Both the position numbers and the translations under genes were made by a program. 64,000 bases of DNA from assembly GCF_014066305.1 (NCBI RefSeq), contig NW_023501063.1:434001-498000 (forward strand). The letters run 5' to 3'. Below the pieces are notes generated by a model that saw only the letters and a list, made by a program, of their open reading frames with translations, searched no databases and had not been told where the DNA came from. Positions 46,076 through 59,825 of this stretch are shown here, piece after piece (the first letter of the stretch is position 1; every line of letters begins with the position of its first letter). The DNA is from Letharia columbiana. Its lineage: Eukaryota > Ascomycota > Lecanoromycetes > Lecanorales > Parmeliaceae.

Positions 46076-46609
46076 TAAACTTCATAATTTTTACAGCGTT
46101 AGAAAGCGTAAACTAAGCTCTATAATTTACGAAATTATAAAGAAATAATATTCGTAGAAAGCTAGTTATTTCAGAGTGTAAAACTTCTATATATAAATTT
46201 TTGATAAGGGAAATACGAGAGGACTATCGAGTTAACTTAGCTGATTTAATTAAAAAGCGTATAGAATCTAAATTTATAATTAACTATATATATAAATTTA
46301 AGATTTTCAAGCTTAGCTTCGTGCGATCTATATGAATTATCGAATACGATAAGATAGTTAGACTAGTTCTCTATTAGATAAGACGTTATTCGATAGAATA
46401 TTAAGAAGATTATTTAAACCCCTCGATATCCCTCGCTATTTTATTCTTTATATTTATTCTAAAGTAAGACCCCGCTTAGACTCTTCTTCTTCGACCTTAC
46501 ACTACGAGTATCTCATCTTCTATATATCTCTCTTCTCGATCGAGACTTAGACCTAAGATCGAGGTTTTTAGTATCTACGACCCCTACGATTAGCGGCATT
46601 ATTAAGTTA
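46076..46609. other. AT-rich stretch, no gene seen
   Basis: RIP-like sequence with a fragment of the 43.2-44.3 kb repeat family at 46230-46330. The rest has unusually many pyrimidine-rich words and CCTCGAT-type motifs but no recognisable coding sequence. Confidence 0.45.
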
Positions 46610-47022
46610 CTATACTACGCCTCTATTAGAAGACTAATCTAAAGCGATAGCGTTATCGAAGAATATATTCCCCTTCTTAATCTATTAGCTAATATACGAC
46701 TTAAGAATATTATTTAAGAATAGCTTTATTCGCCGTAATTAAGACTCTATTCTTGCTTAAGATTAAGCGTTAGTTATCTAAAGATATAGCCTAGATAAGC
46801 GACGACGTCGATCTACTATACTACGCCTTTACTAGAAGATTAATCTAAAGCGACGACGTCGCTAAAGAATATATCTCCCCTCCTCAATCTATTAGCTAAT
46901 ATACGACTCGAGAATATTATTTAAGAATAGCTTCGTTCGTCGTAATTAAGACTCTATTCTTACTTAAGACTAAGTATTAGCTATTTAAAAATATAGCCTA
47001 GATAGATAACGACGTTAATCTA
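46610..47022 (+). repeat. 206/207-bp tandem repeat (2 units)
   Basis: Unit one is 46610-46815 and unit two is 46816-47022, each beginning CTATACTACGCC. A partial third unit begins at 47023. The units differ mainly by transitions and contain CGACGACGTCG-type CpG-rich words left by RIP. Confidence 0.8.
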
Positions 47023-47701
47023 CTATACTACGCTTTCATTAATTAATATATCTTATAATACGTTTAAAGCTACTATCTTAGAATAATTATACTTATAATA
47101 AGTAAGATTCTTATTCTTCGTCTTTAGCTATCTTATTAGCTTAGTTTAAGTCTTTCTACTTTACACGTTATTATTATAAGCTAATATATATTAATTATTA
47201 ATATTCTAGAAATAATAATTATTTCTTCGAATAATAAGGAAGTAGTTACTTTTATCCTTTTTAAAGCGAGTTATCTATTTTATTTACTAAGTAATAGCTT
47301 AGCGATATAATTATATCTATATACTTTCGATTTAAAATAAGAAATCTAAGACTAAGCTTCTCTATTCGATTTATTTTAAAAGATAATATCTTTAAATCTT
47401 TAGACTAAAGAGACTTACTCGCTAGACTAATTAAGAAAGATTTAGAAATAGAAGTAATTTAATAACGACTATATTAAGCTTAAAGTACTTTTTAAGAAAA
47501 TCTAATATAATAGCTATATTCTAAAGAGGGTAAGGGTATTCTTAGCTCTATATCGAATAGAAGAGCGAGATTATTATAAGCGTTATCTTCTATTAATTAA
47601 AAGAATAAAGTTAATATTATTATACTATATCGCTATCGATAAACTTATTTACTTTAAAAGTAAGAAATCTAAAAGCGAGTCTATAATTGCGAAGTCTTAG
47701 T
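47023..47701. other. AT-rich stretch, no gene seen
   Basis: After the partial third unit of the 206-bp repeat the sequence is RIP-like, with no readable domain. It ends exactly where reverse-oriented repeat C begins (TACTAGCCGG at 47702). Confidence 0.45.
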
Positions 47702-47935
47702 TACTAGCCGGAAAGGTATAATATATTCTATGGGATATTTCATATCAAGTAATACCATATCGTACCCGGGTATAGTATGGGTAAGGTCGGATATCATTTC
47801 ATTTTTCTAGTATGGGTTCGGGATCTTAGCGGGATATTCTACGATATAGTATATTTATAATATTATACCATGGAATAATATATATATAAGATATATCGAT
47901 TGGGATTTCTATATTTATAGAATAATTCGACTAAG
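47702..47935 (-). repeat. Shared C/D 3' terminal segment, lightly mutated copy
   Basis: Reverse complement of the terminus at 25575-25810. It keeps many CA, TG, CC and GG dinucleotides, so it is closer to the ancestral sequence than the other C copy and is the best of the four for classifying the family. Confidence 0.65.
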
Positions 47936-50900
47936 ATATATAGAATATATTTATTCTTCTTTATTAAGAGAGAGGGAATATAAAGAGTAATTTAATATAA
48001 TTATTTATCTTCTTATTAATAGTGATAATTAGAATAATAATTAGAACTATAAGCGTCTCTATTCTTCTTCTTAAAATTATAATATAAAAGAATATTCTAA
48101 ATTTTAAATCTTTAAATATTATAAGAATAAAATTCTATAATTATCTCTATTTATATATTTATCTTAACGCGTTAAATAAGCTTAATAAACTTTATATTTA
48201 TTCTTCTCTTAAACTCTCCGCTACTCTTCTATTCTACTTTATCATAATTTTTTTAAATTTCTTAAATCTATCTTTATCTAATTAAACTTATTAATTATTT
48301 ATAAATAAATTCGCTTTCTAAGTTATCTTAGATCTCTTTTTTAAGACTAAATCTATTATTACTAACTCTCTCTAATTATAAGTTTATCGATTATTTTTTT
48401 ATATATTATAGAGTATTAGTAATATATCTTAATAAACTTATAAATATTAGATTTATCGAAGTACTTTTTATAAGTTTATTATCTTTATTAATATAATTAT
48501 TATAAATATTAATTAAGTTTTTATATAAAGTACTATTAGCTCTTTTAATTTAATTTAATATACTAAGATCTTCTTTAAGATTAAGTTTAATCTATTTAAG
48601 CTCGTTTTCTTAATATTTTATATAAAGAATTATTATTAAAGCACAAAATATCGCTAATAAATAATACTTTTAAGTATTATAATATCTTTTAGTTATTAAG
48701 AAGCATCGTTTATATATAATAGCCTCCGCGAGAGAATAAAGAATATTATAAGCTATTCGAGTAACTATAGCGTATTTAGATTTTAATTTCTTTTATTACT
48801 CTAAAATTGAAAGATTCGCTAAATTATTAAAAGAAGCTTTATAAAGGTTAGAAGTAAAATTATAACTAGAATAATAATTAGAAGACTTATTATTTCTTCT
48901 ATATTACTAAAGCTAATTATACTTATTCTTATTATTTAAATTCTTAATCTCAAATTCTATCACTTAATTAAGCGTATTTTTATTTAATTAATTTATTTAT
49001 TTAGCTCTTTATAATTAACTACTTATATTAATATTTTAATAATTTTAAAATATTCTTTTAAGCGCTTTCTAGTAGATCTTTATCTATAGCTTCTCCTTAA
49101 TATTAATCTTCTAATTCGATTTCTTTAACTTTATATTATTATAATTTAAATATAAAAGCGTAGCTTATTTATATAGATAGTTTAAATCTAATTAAATTTA
49201 ACTATAATAAATAGTTAATTTCTTATAAACCGCCTTAAAAGCTTTAAGAAGTTCTTTTTTTTAAAAAACTCTTTTTCTTCTTAATTTTCTAAGCTTTTTA
49301 TCTATATAGTTAAATAGGTAATTATAAACGTTAAAAACGTAATAAATTATAATCTTCTTTTCTTTATTTATTAACTTTATAAATTTATAAAAAGGCTTAA
49401 TAAGCTAAATTAAATATTAAATTTATTAGAAATTAATCGAAAATTATTTAGACGTCTAGACTATAATTTCTATTTATAATTATTTTTTATTATTTAATCT
49501 TAAGTAGATAGTTAATCTATTCTTTAAAAAGTATATAATATTAATATAAAGAAGTAGAGCGCGGATTAATATCTAATAAGTTAAATTTTAGCGAGTCTTA
49601 ATATTCTAAAAGAGCTTAAAAGGGCGTCTCTAATAATATTACTTCTCTTTAGAAAGTTAATATTTATCTAATATTAAAACGTCTTTATTTTAAAGCCATT
49701 TAGCTTATAATATAAAAAAGATCTCTTTACACTAGCCGCTAGTATTAATATATATAACAGTTTTTTAAATCTTAATATAATTAATAATATAATAATTAGA
49801 ATAATAATAAGAAATATCGTATTTTTACTAGGGTTATTAATAGATTAATTATATTTACTCAAACTTAATTCTCATCTTCTTTATTATCTTAGCTTCTCTA
49901 AAATTTCTTATTTATTAAAATAACTTTAATATTATTTAAGAGTTCTTTTAAAATTAATTAAATAATATACGCTATATAGGGAATATATTATAAATAATTT
50001 AAAGACTTAAATTCTTTAATATTAAGTAGATTATCTATTATAGAAATAAAAAGATAAGTAATTAAATTATCGAAGAGTGTATTATTATTATTAGCGTTAT
50101 TAGTTATAAATTTAAATATATAAAATTAAATCTTATATTTTATAAGAATTAAATTAATAATACTTATAAGTTTCTAGCTAGTATATTTATCTTCGATATA
50201 CTTAAAGCCTATAAGAATCTCATACTATTACTAATTAATATTAATAAAAAAGACTAAAATTATTATAAATAATTAGTAGTTATAAGATAATTAATAATTT
50301 AAAATTAAAGAGATTTTAATATTATCGATTAATAAATTTTTTAATAATCTCATCTCTAGCTCTATAGCTTTTCTTATTAATTAATTCTTTATAGTAGATA
50401 TTAACTTTAATTATATATTAGAATTAAGATAGCGTAAAAGTTATAATATCTTAAGATTGTTAGCAATCGTAAATAGAATATTAGTATTTATAATCTAGCG
50501 ATAAAATTATTTCGAGAAGTCTTCGCATATAAGCTTTCGACCTTTTAGTGTTATAAGAAAATTTTAATATTATTTTTTCTAGAATAAATAGTAAGCTAGG
50601 TATTTTATTTATCGTTCTATTTATTAATAGTTTATATCGTCTAACTTAGAAATATATTTAATTTTTATAACTATCGATTAAGTTCATTTATTATAAATTA
50701 CTTAAATTAGATTTCTTAATATATCCCTTAAACTTAATATATACTATTATATCGCTTATTTCATAATTTATAAATAAGTAAATTAAAATCTTATCGTAGT
50801 AATAATAAATAATATATAGCTCCCTAGAACCGACGAGCGTATATTCGTTGAATTATATTTACTTCTAGGATTTCTTAATTTCTAAGCCTTAATAAATAGG

Positions 50901-53535
50901 CTAATAATTACTACTAGATTTAAATTAATTCTATATAATCTATGCTATCTTCATTTATTACTATATTTATCATTTTTTATTATTAATATCAAAAAGAAAG
51001 TAAGGTTTATTACTATTTTTACATCGAAATATACTTATTAATATCTTATACTAAGTATCGTCGATTAAGGAAATCGAGCTTACGCTAAATAAAGGTCTAG
51101 TTAATATCTTAAAATTAAGATATTTAAAGAGAAATTAAAAGAGATACGTAAATAAATAAAATATTAGAAATAAAATGGGATTAATATTTAATATATAAAT
51201 TCTATCTTCTCGCTATAATAGAAACTTATATCGCTTTAATAACTTATACCGCTTTAATAATATATCGCTATATTATTTTCGATATTTTAAATTAAAGATT
51301 AACTCTTTCTAATTAGTATTATAATTAGTAATTATATATTTAAGAGTATATAATAATATTAATATAGAATTAATATTTAATTTTATTAATTTAAAACTCT
51401 AATTAGCCTAGCTATTAACGCTTTTCTACTTAATATAATATATATTTTATTCGCTTTAATACTAGTACTTATTCACCACTATATTATTTTAATTATTAGA
51501 ATTAGAGATTATATCTATTTAATTAATATTCTAATCACTAATTATATTAATAAGAGCGTATATTAATATTTTAAAATTACTAAATCTATTTTATTAGGTA
51601 TTAATATAGAATTAAAATCTAATTTAGATACTTTAATAATTTAATTAATTAAACTAGTTATTATCTAAATCTTCTATATATAAAAATTAAATCTTTCATC
51701 GCGTTAAGATTATTCTTAAATATTAATATCTTTTTTATTAATACGATTCTCTTCTATTTAAGTAATATTATAATATCTTTTACTCAAGCGTTAAAATATT
51801 AAAATATTACATTCTTCACTTTTAATTAAATAATATCATCTTTAAATCGATATCTTTAGTCTTATAAAAATAATAATTAATTTATTATAGACGAAGGTGA
51901 AAAAGAAATAATATCTTCTCTTATCTTTATAATAGAAGGAGAGAAGAAAGTAAGTAGATTAATTATAAGCTATACGCGGCCTAATATCTAAGAATAGCGA
52001 ATTAGTAAAATTATAATATTAAAATAAAGAGCTCTTCTTATAATTAATAAATGTGAGATTAAATAGAAATTAATTAGATTAATGAGATTATCTTTAGTAG
52101 ATATACCGCGTATATAAAGAATATCGAAATATATGAAATATATATAAAATATAAGAGGGGGCGTATATATATAGCTGTAAATATCTAAAGTATATTTGAA
52201 ATATAGGAAGAAGCGCTTATATATAGCTCTACAATACGTATTAATAAAAAGAAGTTAACTTTTTTTTTTAATTAATTTTCTAATTAATATTTAGACTTAA
52301 TCTATCTTTAAATAGTATTTTATTTTAATAAGATTTTAGTTATATAATATTAGTTAACTCGATAATAAATACTTAATATTATTCTTTTCTAATTCACCCT
52401 CTTCTTTTTTAAAATTTTTTTTATTATTATAGTATTTATATTATAGTATACTTATTTATTATAATATTATCTATATCTAAAGAAAATGAAATTATTTTCC
52501 CTATATTCTATAGTTAAATTAAATTAATAATATTATTTTTATAAAGTAAGTATATATTTAATAACGCTATATCTCTTAATGCGATAACTAATTATAATAT
52601 TAATTATAATTCGTTAATATATAATATTATTATTTATTAAAGCTATTAACTCGATAGTCGCGGAAGCTTAGAAAATTCTTAATAATTTATTAACTACTAA
52701 TCTAGGTTTATCTAAATTATCGAAGTAAAGTAAAGATAAGACTTCGCGAAGATAAAGATTAGAAGATTATACGCGAAGTTTAAAAAGTATAGTTATAAAT
52801 AAGAAAAGTATATAGTTATATTAATTATATATATTTAAATTAGATAATAAGTTAATTATATATATTAATTATATTATTACTAATTAGACTTTAAAGCTTA
52901 TACATTAAAGAAAATTCGCGAATAGTAGAGATTAACGGCTTTAATTATTTTTTAAATTATATTTACTTAAATAATAAAGAAGATCTTAATTTATATGACT
53001 TTAAAATCGATTAGTTCGCTTCGAATTTAATTCTCTATATTATACGCACTTTAAGAAGCTATAAAGATAAAATTAGCGAGTAATTTTAATAATATAATTT
53101 ACTCTTTAATAATTATAAATAAAGAAAATTACTAACTAATATCTAGCGACTTAATTATATATATTTTATATAAAAAGAATTACTTTATAATCGAAAGATA
53201 TATAGTTTCTTAGATAATTATAATAAGATATAAGCTTATAAGTAATAATATAGTATTATTAAAGTCTAGATATAGTTTTTATAAAAAGAAAATATATAAT
53301 AAATAAAAGAAAAACTATTCTAAGTTAAGGATAAGATATTCTAATTATTATTCTACTTATCACGCTTAATTAATAATATTTAACTATTATACTTAATCTA
53401 ATAACTTTATATATTTTATATTTATAAAATAAAACTTCTTAAATCAATTTAAATATAGATATATATTTATAAAAATATCACTACTCTAGTAAAAGAGACT
53501 TTTTATCCTAAAATCTATACTAAATTAAAGGTTAT

Positions 53536-54087
53536 ATTTCTATATTCGATAGCTTTAATTCTTATAGTTATTATTAATATCGCGACTAAATTCGTATAAT
53601 AATAGTATATCTTTCTTATTAATAAATATCTTTATATTCGATAACTTTAGTTTTTATAGTTATTATTAGTATCGTAATTAAATTTATATAGTAATAGCAC
53701 GCCTTTTTTATTAGCGAGTATCTCTATATTCGATAACTTTAATTCTTATAATTATTATTGATATCGCGACTAAATTCGTATAATAATAATATATCTTTCT
53801 TATTAGCGAATATCTCTATATTCGATAGTTTTAGTTTCTATAATTATTATTAATATCGCGACTAAATTCGTATAGTAATAGTATATCTTTCTTATTAGCG
53901 AGTATCTCTATATTCGATAATTTTAATTTCTATAGTTATTATTAGTATCGCGATTAAATTTATATAATAATAATATACCTTTCTTATTAGCGGGTATCCT
54001 TATATTTAATAACTTTAATTTCGATAGTTATTATTAATATCGCGATTAAATTCGTATAGTAATAGTATATCTTTCTTATTAGCGAGT
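53536..54087 (-). repeat. 92-bp subterminal tandem array (6 units)
   Basis: Exactly 552 bp, six units of 92 bp, reverse complement of the array at 5512-5972. One unit more than the other copy of repeat C. Confidence 0.85.
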
Positions 54088-54116
54088 ATATTAATAATTA
54101 TAAATAGCTAAAATAT

Positions 54117-54347
54117 AATAGAAAATAGTAGGCGATTTTTAATAATATTCGATTCTAAATCTATAGCTTCTTTATCTTATCTAGAAGTAAAGATATTTAT
54201 ATCTAGAATTTAAAGTAAGTAAATTCTAATATATAGTTAATAAATATCTAAATATAAATCTTCTAGTATTTCTCGCTAAGTGTTTAACGCTTAAAAGAAG
54301 AATATTAACCTTTAATTACGCTTATATAAATTTTTCGAAAAAAGCTA
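54117..54347. other. Junction between repeat C copy 2 and repeat D copy 2
   Basis: About 230 bp that cannot be compared with D copy 1, which runs off the window. It may be the true 5' end of D, in which case the two elements meet head to head here. It contains CTAAGTGTTTAACGCTTA and a TTTTTCGAAAAA palindrome. Confidence 0.4.
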
Positions 54348-57300
54348 TATATTAATAGAAAGTTTTAGCTTATATTAATTTTAATTATAAAGATAATTAT
54401 AATTATAATCTTAAACGTAATTAGATATATAAGTTATAAGATTTATTATTAGCTAGTAAATAAAAGATTAGATTCTACTAATTATTCTATTTAATATCTT
54501 ATTTATTATAAGAATATAGAGTTATCTTTTAAAAGCGAAACTTTAAAGATGATAATCGAATAATATAATATATATATAATATAAAATCTTACGAACTACG
54601 CGCTAAAAGGAAAGTTTTAAAATTATAAAATTAATTAAAATTTAATAGCGATAAATCTTATATAAAATTTAAACTATAGCTCGCGTTAGTAATATATAAT
54701 AAAAATAATAATAGCTAGAAAAATATACTATCTAGTTTCTATTAATATTTTAATATTATTAAAATAGAGATAATATCTATTAAAGCGGCGGCGGTATCTA
54801 TTAAAGCGACGGCGGTATCTATTAAAATAGCGGCGATATCTAATAAATACTTTATTATAACGCTTTTAAATAGATTATTATCTTATATAGTCTAAAATAA
54901 TATTAGCTTTTTTAAGAAGCTATTAATAATAAATTAAATATATATAAATTAAGCTCTTTACGCGGTCTATCTATATATTAGCTTAAAGTTATTAATAGAT
55001 AAAGAATAAATATATAACTTAACGTTTACATTATATTTTAGATATCGCTATAATAATATTAGATTACTTAAATAGAAATCTAAGATATAAAAAAGATAGT
55101 CTTATAAAAAGAAGAATTAATATAAAAAAGAAAGTCTTAGAGAGAAGAAAAAGCTTAGATATCTATCGCGTATACTAAATATTTAGATTACTTTAAATTA
55201 TCTAGCTTATTTTAAATATTAATAAATAATACACTTTCTCTTTAATTTTGAAGATTTAAATTTAAGCGAATTATATTTATTAAGTATTATTATCTAGTAT
55301 AATCTTATCTACTTTTATAATATTTATAATTATTATTATAACTCGTATAGATTAAAAGATAAGATATCTAAAAGAGCGAATTAATAAATAATTATCTTTA
55401 TCTAATTTAATTAAAATAAAACTATTATAACTTATTAAAATTTTCGCGTATTTCGTTTTTATTTTCTTTTCTTTATATAAATAATTATTTTTTTAATTTA
55501 AAAACTATAATTAAAATAGTATATAATATATATTCTCTATATTTCTAACTTCGGTATTTATTAGAATTAATACACTTTTTAATAAAATAAGTATTAATTA
55601 AAATTAAGTATAGCTTAGTATTTATAGATATTTATATAAGCCTTTTAATTTTTTTATATATATCTATTAACTTATTTTTTTATAGTAATTAAAGTAGAAA
55701 ATATTAAGTCTAATAATTTACTATAATAAATATTAAATATTAATAACGATAATAATATTAAAAAGTTTTAACGTAGATTAATTAGATAGCGATTAGATTT
55801 TTAGCTAAAATAAAAAGCGAAGAATAAGCTTAGTAAAAATAAAAATATTAAGAGATCGCGATAGCGAATAAATATATTTATATTTAAGAAGAAATTAATT
55901 AAGAAAATAAAGAAAGTTAATATATTAGTTATTAACTACGCTATAGTTTATAATAAGCGTAAAACTAGATATATTAATATATCGCAATTAAAATAGAAGT
56001 AAGCTTTTAAGAAAATTAGATAAAATATAATAGATAAGCGATAAGTAACTTCTAATTCTAGTTATTATTCTAGTAAACTTATATTTTAATAGTATTATAT
56101 AAAAAAAATACGCGAGCGTAATTTAGAGAAAGTCTAGAGTTTCGCTTATCGCGCGAATTATTATATATATAAATAAAGATAAAAATTTAGATTAGAAGGA
56201 AATAAATAATATCGAAGCTAAATAAAATATAAGTATTAAGAATAATTTTATTATACACGCTAATAATTAAGTAAACTTTATTTTTTAAGCTACTCGAAAG
56301 CGCGATATAGAATTTAATAATAAACTCTATTATAGCTTAAATATAATAATATTAACGCGTTAGCTAATAAGTATCAAATTATTATAAAAATCTTAAAATA
56401 TTAAATATAATTACGCTTAAAAGATAAAATTATAAATCTTTATTAATATATAATTAATCTAATATATAGTAATAAAAAATTTACTATAAAAGCTATACTA
56501 TTTAAGTTAAACTTTAATCTTAATTATTACTCTTATTATTATATAAATAATACAAAGTTATCTCTTATTCGAGTATATCTAATTCTTAATTCTAATTATC
56601 ATTATAGATATCGTTAATTTATTCTAAAATCATTAAATATACTTTTATATACTTTCTATATCTTATCTTTTTTTAATTAGATAGCAATTAAACTCTAAAT
56701 TAAAATAAATACTTAAAAGAGAAAAGTTTATAAGTACTTAATTATATAATTTTATTTCTTTTACGCTTTTTATAATTATTTAGATAATTAATAATATATA
56801 ACTATATTTTATAGTTATATATATAATAATCGATTAATAAATTAGCTAAATTATATAAAGATTAATTTATTTTTATTTTTAATTTAAACGGCTCAGCTAA
56901 GATAATCGCGAGATTTAGATTCTTTTTTTATAATATAACTTATTTTCTATATATTATATAAAGATAGATATCTATTTAAATAGAGATTATTAGAGCTAAT
57001 TATAAAGCGTAGTAATAAGAGATTTACTCTTAAATTAATAAACTAGAAAGACTTCTATTATCTTATATAATATTTTAAAAGCGAATCTTTAAATACGATA
57101 GCGCTTTAATAAATTTTAAGTAAGTATAATTTAACGAATTAGGCGCTAAAAGGAGAGCTTTAAGATTATAAAATTAGTCGATTTTTAATAATAATAGATC
57201 TCGCGTAAAGCTCGAGCTATAGCTCGCGTTAGTTATATATAATAAGTATAATAATAATTAGAAGAATATATTATTTAGTTTTTATCGACATTTTAATATT

Positions 57301-59825
57301 ATTAAAATAAAGGTAGTATCTATTAAAATAAAGGCGGTATCTATTAAAGTGACGGCGGTAGTAATTAAAGCGATAGCGGTATTTAGTAAAAACTTTATTT
57401 TAACGCTATGTCTAGCACTTTAAAATAATATTAACTTTTTCGAAGAGCTATTAATAATAGATTAAGCGTATATAAATTAAGCTCTTCGCGCGATCTATCT
57501 ACATATTAGCTTAAAGTTATTAAAAGATAAAAAATAAATATATAACTTAATAATTACGTTATATTTTTAATATAATTATAATAATATTAGATTATTTAAA
57601 TAGAAGTTTAATATATAAAGAAGATAATCTAATAATAAAAAGAGTTAATATAAAAAAGAAAGTCTTAGAAGGGAAGAAGAAGGGAAGGAAAGCTTAGATA
57701 TCTATCGCGCGTATTAAATTTTTAAATTACTTTATATCGTCTAGCTTAAATTAAATATTAATAAAGCGCTTTCTCTTTAATTTTAAAGATTTAAGCTTAA
57801 GCGAATTACGCTTATTAAGCGTTATTATTTAATATAATCTTAGCTACTTTTATAATAATTATAATTATTATTATAGTCTATATAGATTAAAAGATAAAAG
57901 ATCTAAAAGAGCGAGCTAGTAAGTAGCTATCTTTATCTAATTTAGCTAATATTAAATTATTATAACTTATTAAAATTTTCATATATTTTATTCTTACTTT
58001 CTTATCTTTAAGTCTTACTATCTTTATAGAAATAATTATTCTTTAAGTTAAACTCTATAATAACACACTTATAATAGCGCGCGATATATATTCTCTTTAT
58101 TTCTAATATCGATACTTATTAGAATTAACGCACTTTTTAATAAAATAAGCTTTAATTAAAATTAAGAATAGCTTAGTATTTATAGATATTCGTATAAGCC
58201 CTTTAATTCTTTTATATATATCTACTAATTTATCTTTTTATAATAATTAAAATAAAAGAGATTAAGTCTAATAATTTATTATAATAAGTATTAAATACTA
58301 ATAACGATAGCGATATTAAAGAGTCTTAATATAGATTAATTAAGCGGTAATTAAGCTCTTAATTAAAACGAAAAGCGAAGAACGAGTTTAGTTAAAATAA
58401 AAATATTAAGAAATCGCGATAGCGAATAAATATATTTATATTTAAAGAGAAGCTAATTAAGAAAGTAAAGAAAGTCGATATCTTAGCTATTAATTACGCT
58501 ATGATTATTAAAAAGCGTAAAGTTAAATATATTAATATATCGTTATTATAATAGAAATAAGCTCTTAAGTAGATTAGATAAAATATAATAGATAAGCGAT
58601 AAATAGCTTTTAGTTCTAATTATTATTTTAGTAGACTTATATTTTAATAATATTATATAAAAAAAGCATATAAGCGTAATTGCGAAGAAGTCTAAAGTTT
58701 CATTTATCGCGTAAATAATTATATATATAGATAAAGACGAAAGCTCGAATTAGAAGGAAATAAATAATATCGAAGCTAAATAAGATATAAGTATTAAGAA
58801 TAATTTTATTATACGCGCTAATAATTAAGTAGATCTTATCTTTTAAGCTACTTAAGAGTGTGATATAGAATTTAATAATAAGCGCTATTATAGTTTAGAT
58901 ATAATAATATTAACGCGCTAGCTAATAAGTATCGAGTTACTATAAAAATTTTAAAATATTAAATATAATTATACCTAGAAGATAGAATTATAAATCTTTA
59001 TTTATATATAATTAATCTAGTATATAATAATAAAAAGTTTACTACGAAAGCTGCGCTATCTAAGTCAATATTTTAATCTTAATTATTATTATCGCTATTA
59101 TATGAATAATATAAAATCATCTCTTATTTAAGTATATCTAATTCTTAATTCTAATTATTATTATAGATATCGTTAATTCATTCTAGAATTATTAAATATA
59201 CTTTTATATACTTTCTATATCTAACCTTTTTTTTATATATCGCGAGAAGATAGCTTAAAGAAATATAGCTTATCATATTAAGCTGCGATACTTTCAAGAG
59301 AATATTAAGAAATATATTAACTTTTCTAAGTTAATAGTTTAGTAAGAAGGCTATAATTATAATACACATAATTTTATATTAAATAGCGATATCGAAAATA
59401 CATAATAGACGTATAAAATTATCATCGACGGCTTTAATTACGAAGTGCTGACGGATTTTATACGGCTAGCACTAGGAGAAGATAAGCTTTTCTTATTATT
59501 AGCAAATATAGCTCGCTTTCTTTTATATATATAGAGTAATAAAATATAATTATATTTAATTATATATCTTATTAATTTAGCGTAGTCGTTAATTAGAATA
59601 ATAATTAGAATAACTACTTCTAAATATAGAAATTTCAATTAGAATATTCTATATATATATTATATTATAATATAATCCTATAGATATATCATATCGTAAT
59701 ATATACCGCTAAGATCCTATACTATACTAGATATAGGATTCTGTAAATCTCAATAACCTATATTATATTAGAGTATGGTATAACAGATCAATATCCTATA
59801 TCATACTATACCTTTCCGACCAGTA
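54348..59825 (+). mobile_element. Repeat D, copy 2
   Basis: Direct repeat of 1-5482, offset by about 54.3 kb. It has the same two sub-units (about 54600-56680 and 57142-59237), minisatellites and 3' terminus, ending CGACCAGTA at 59825. The last ~130 bp are less mutated than in copy 1. Short ORFs here (for example minus 59638-59438) are remnants or chance. Confidence 0.75.
59595..59825 (+). repeat. Shared C/D 3' terminal segment (D copy 2)
   Basis: Fourth copy of the ~230-bp terminus. Its end retains CCTTTCCGACCAGTA, where the RIP-mutated copy 1 reads CTTTTCGACTAGTA. Confidence 0.65.

Larger units (their letters stand above)
47702..54116 (-). mobile_element. Repeat C, copy 2, uninterrupted
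   Basis: Reverse-complement copy of 5483-10604 plus 24623-25810, 6415 bp long. It preserves the empty target site of element B near 48890-48900, proving that B is an insertion in copy 1. The first ~230 bp (its 3' terminus) are notably less mutated than the rest, with CCCGGG, TGGG and CCATGG words. The other end has the 92-bp array in six units. Coding regions are destroyed and the family is unassigned. Confidence 0.75.

Noticed and set aside
59438..59638. 66-codon minus-strand ORF
   Set aside because: Lies in the 3' part of repeat D and is not open in the other copy.
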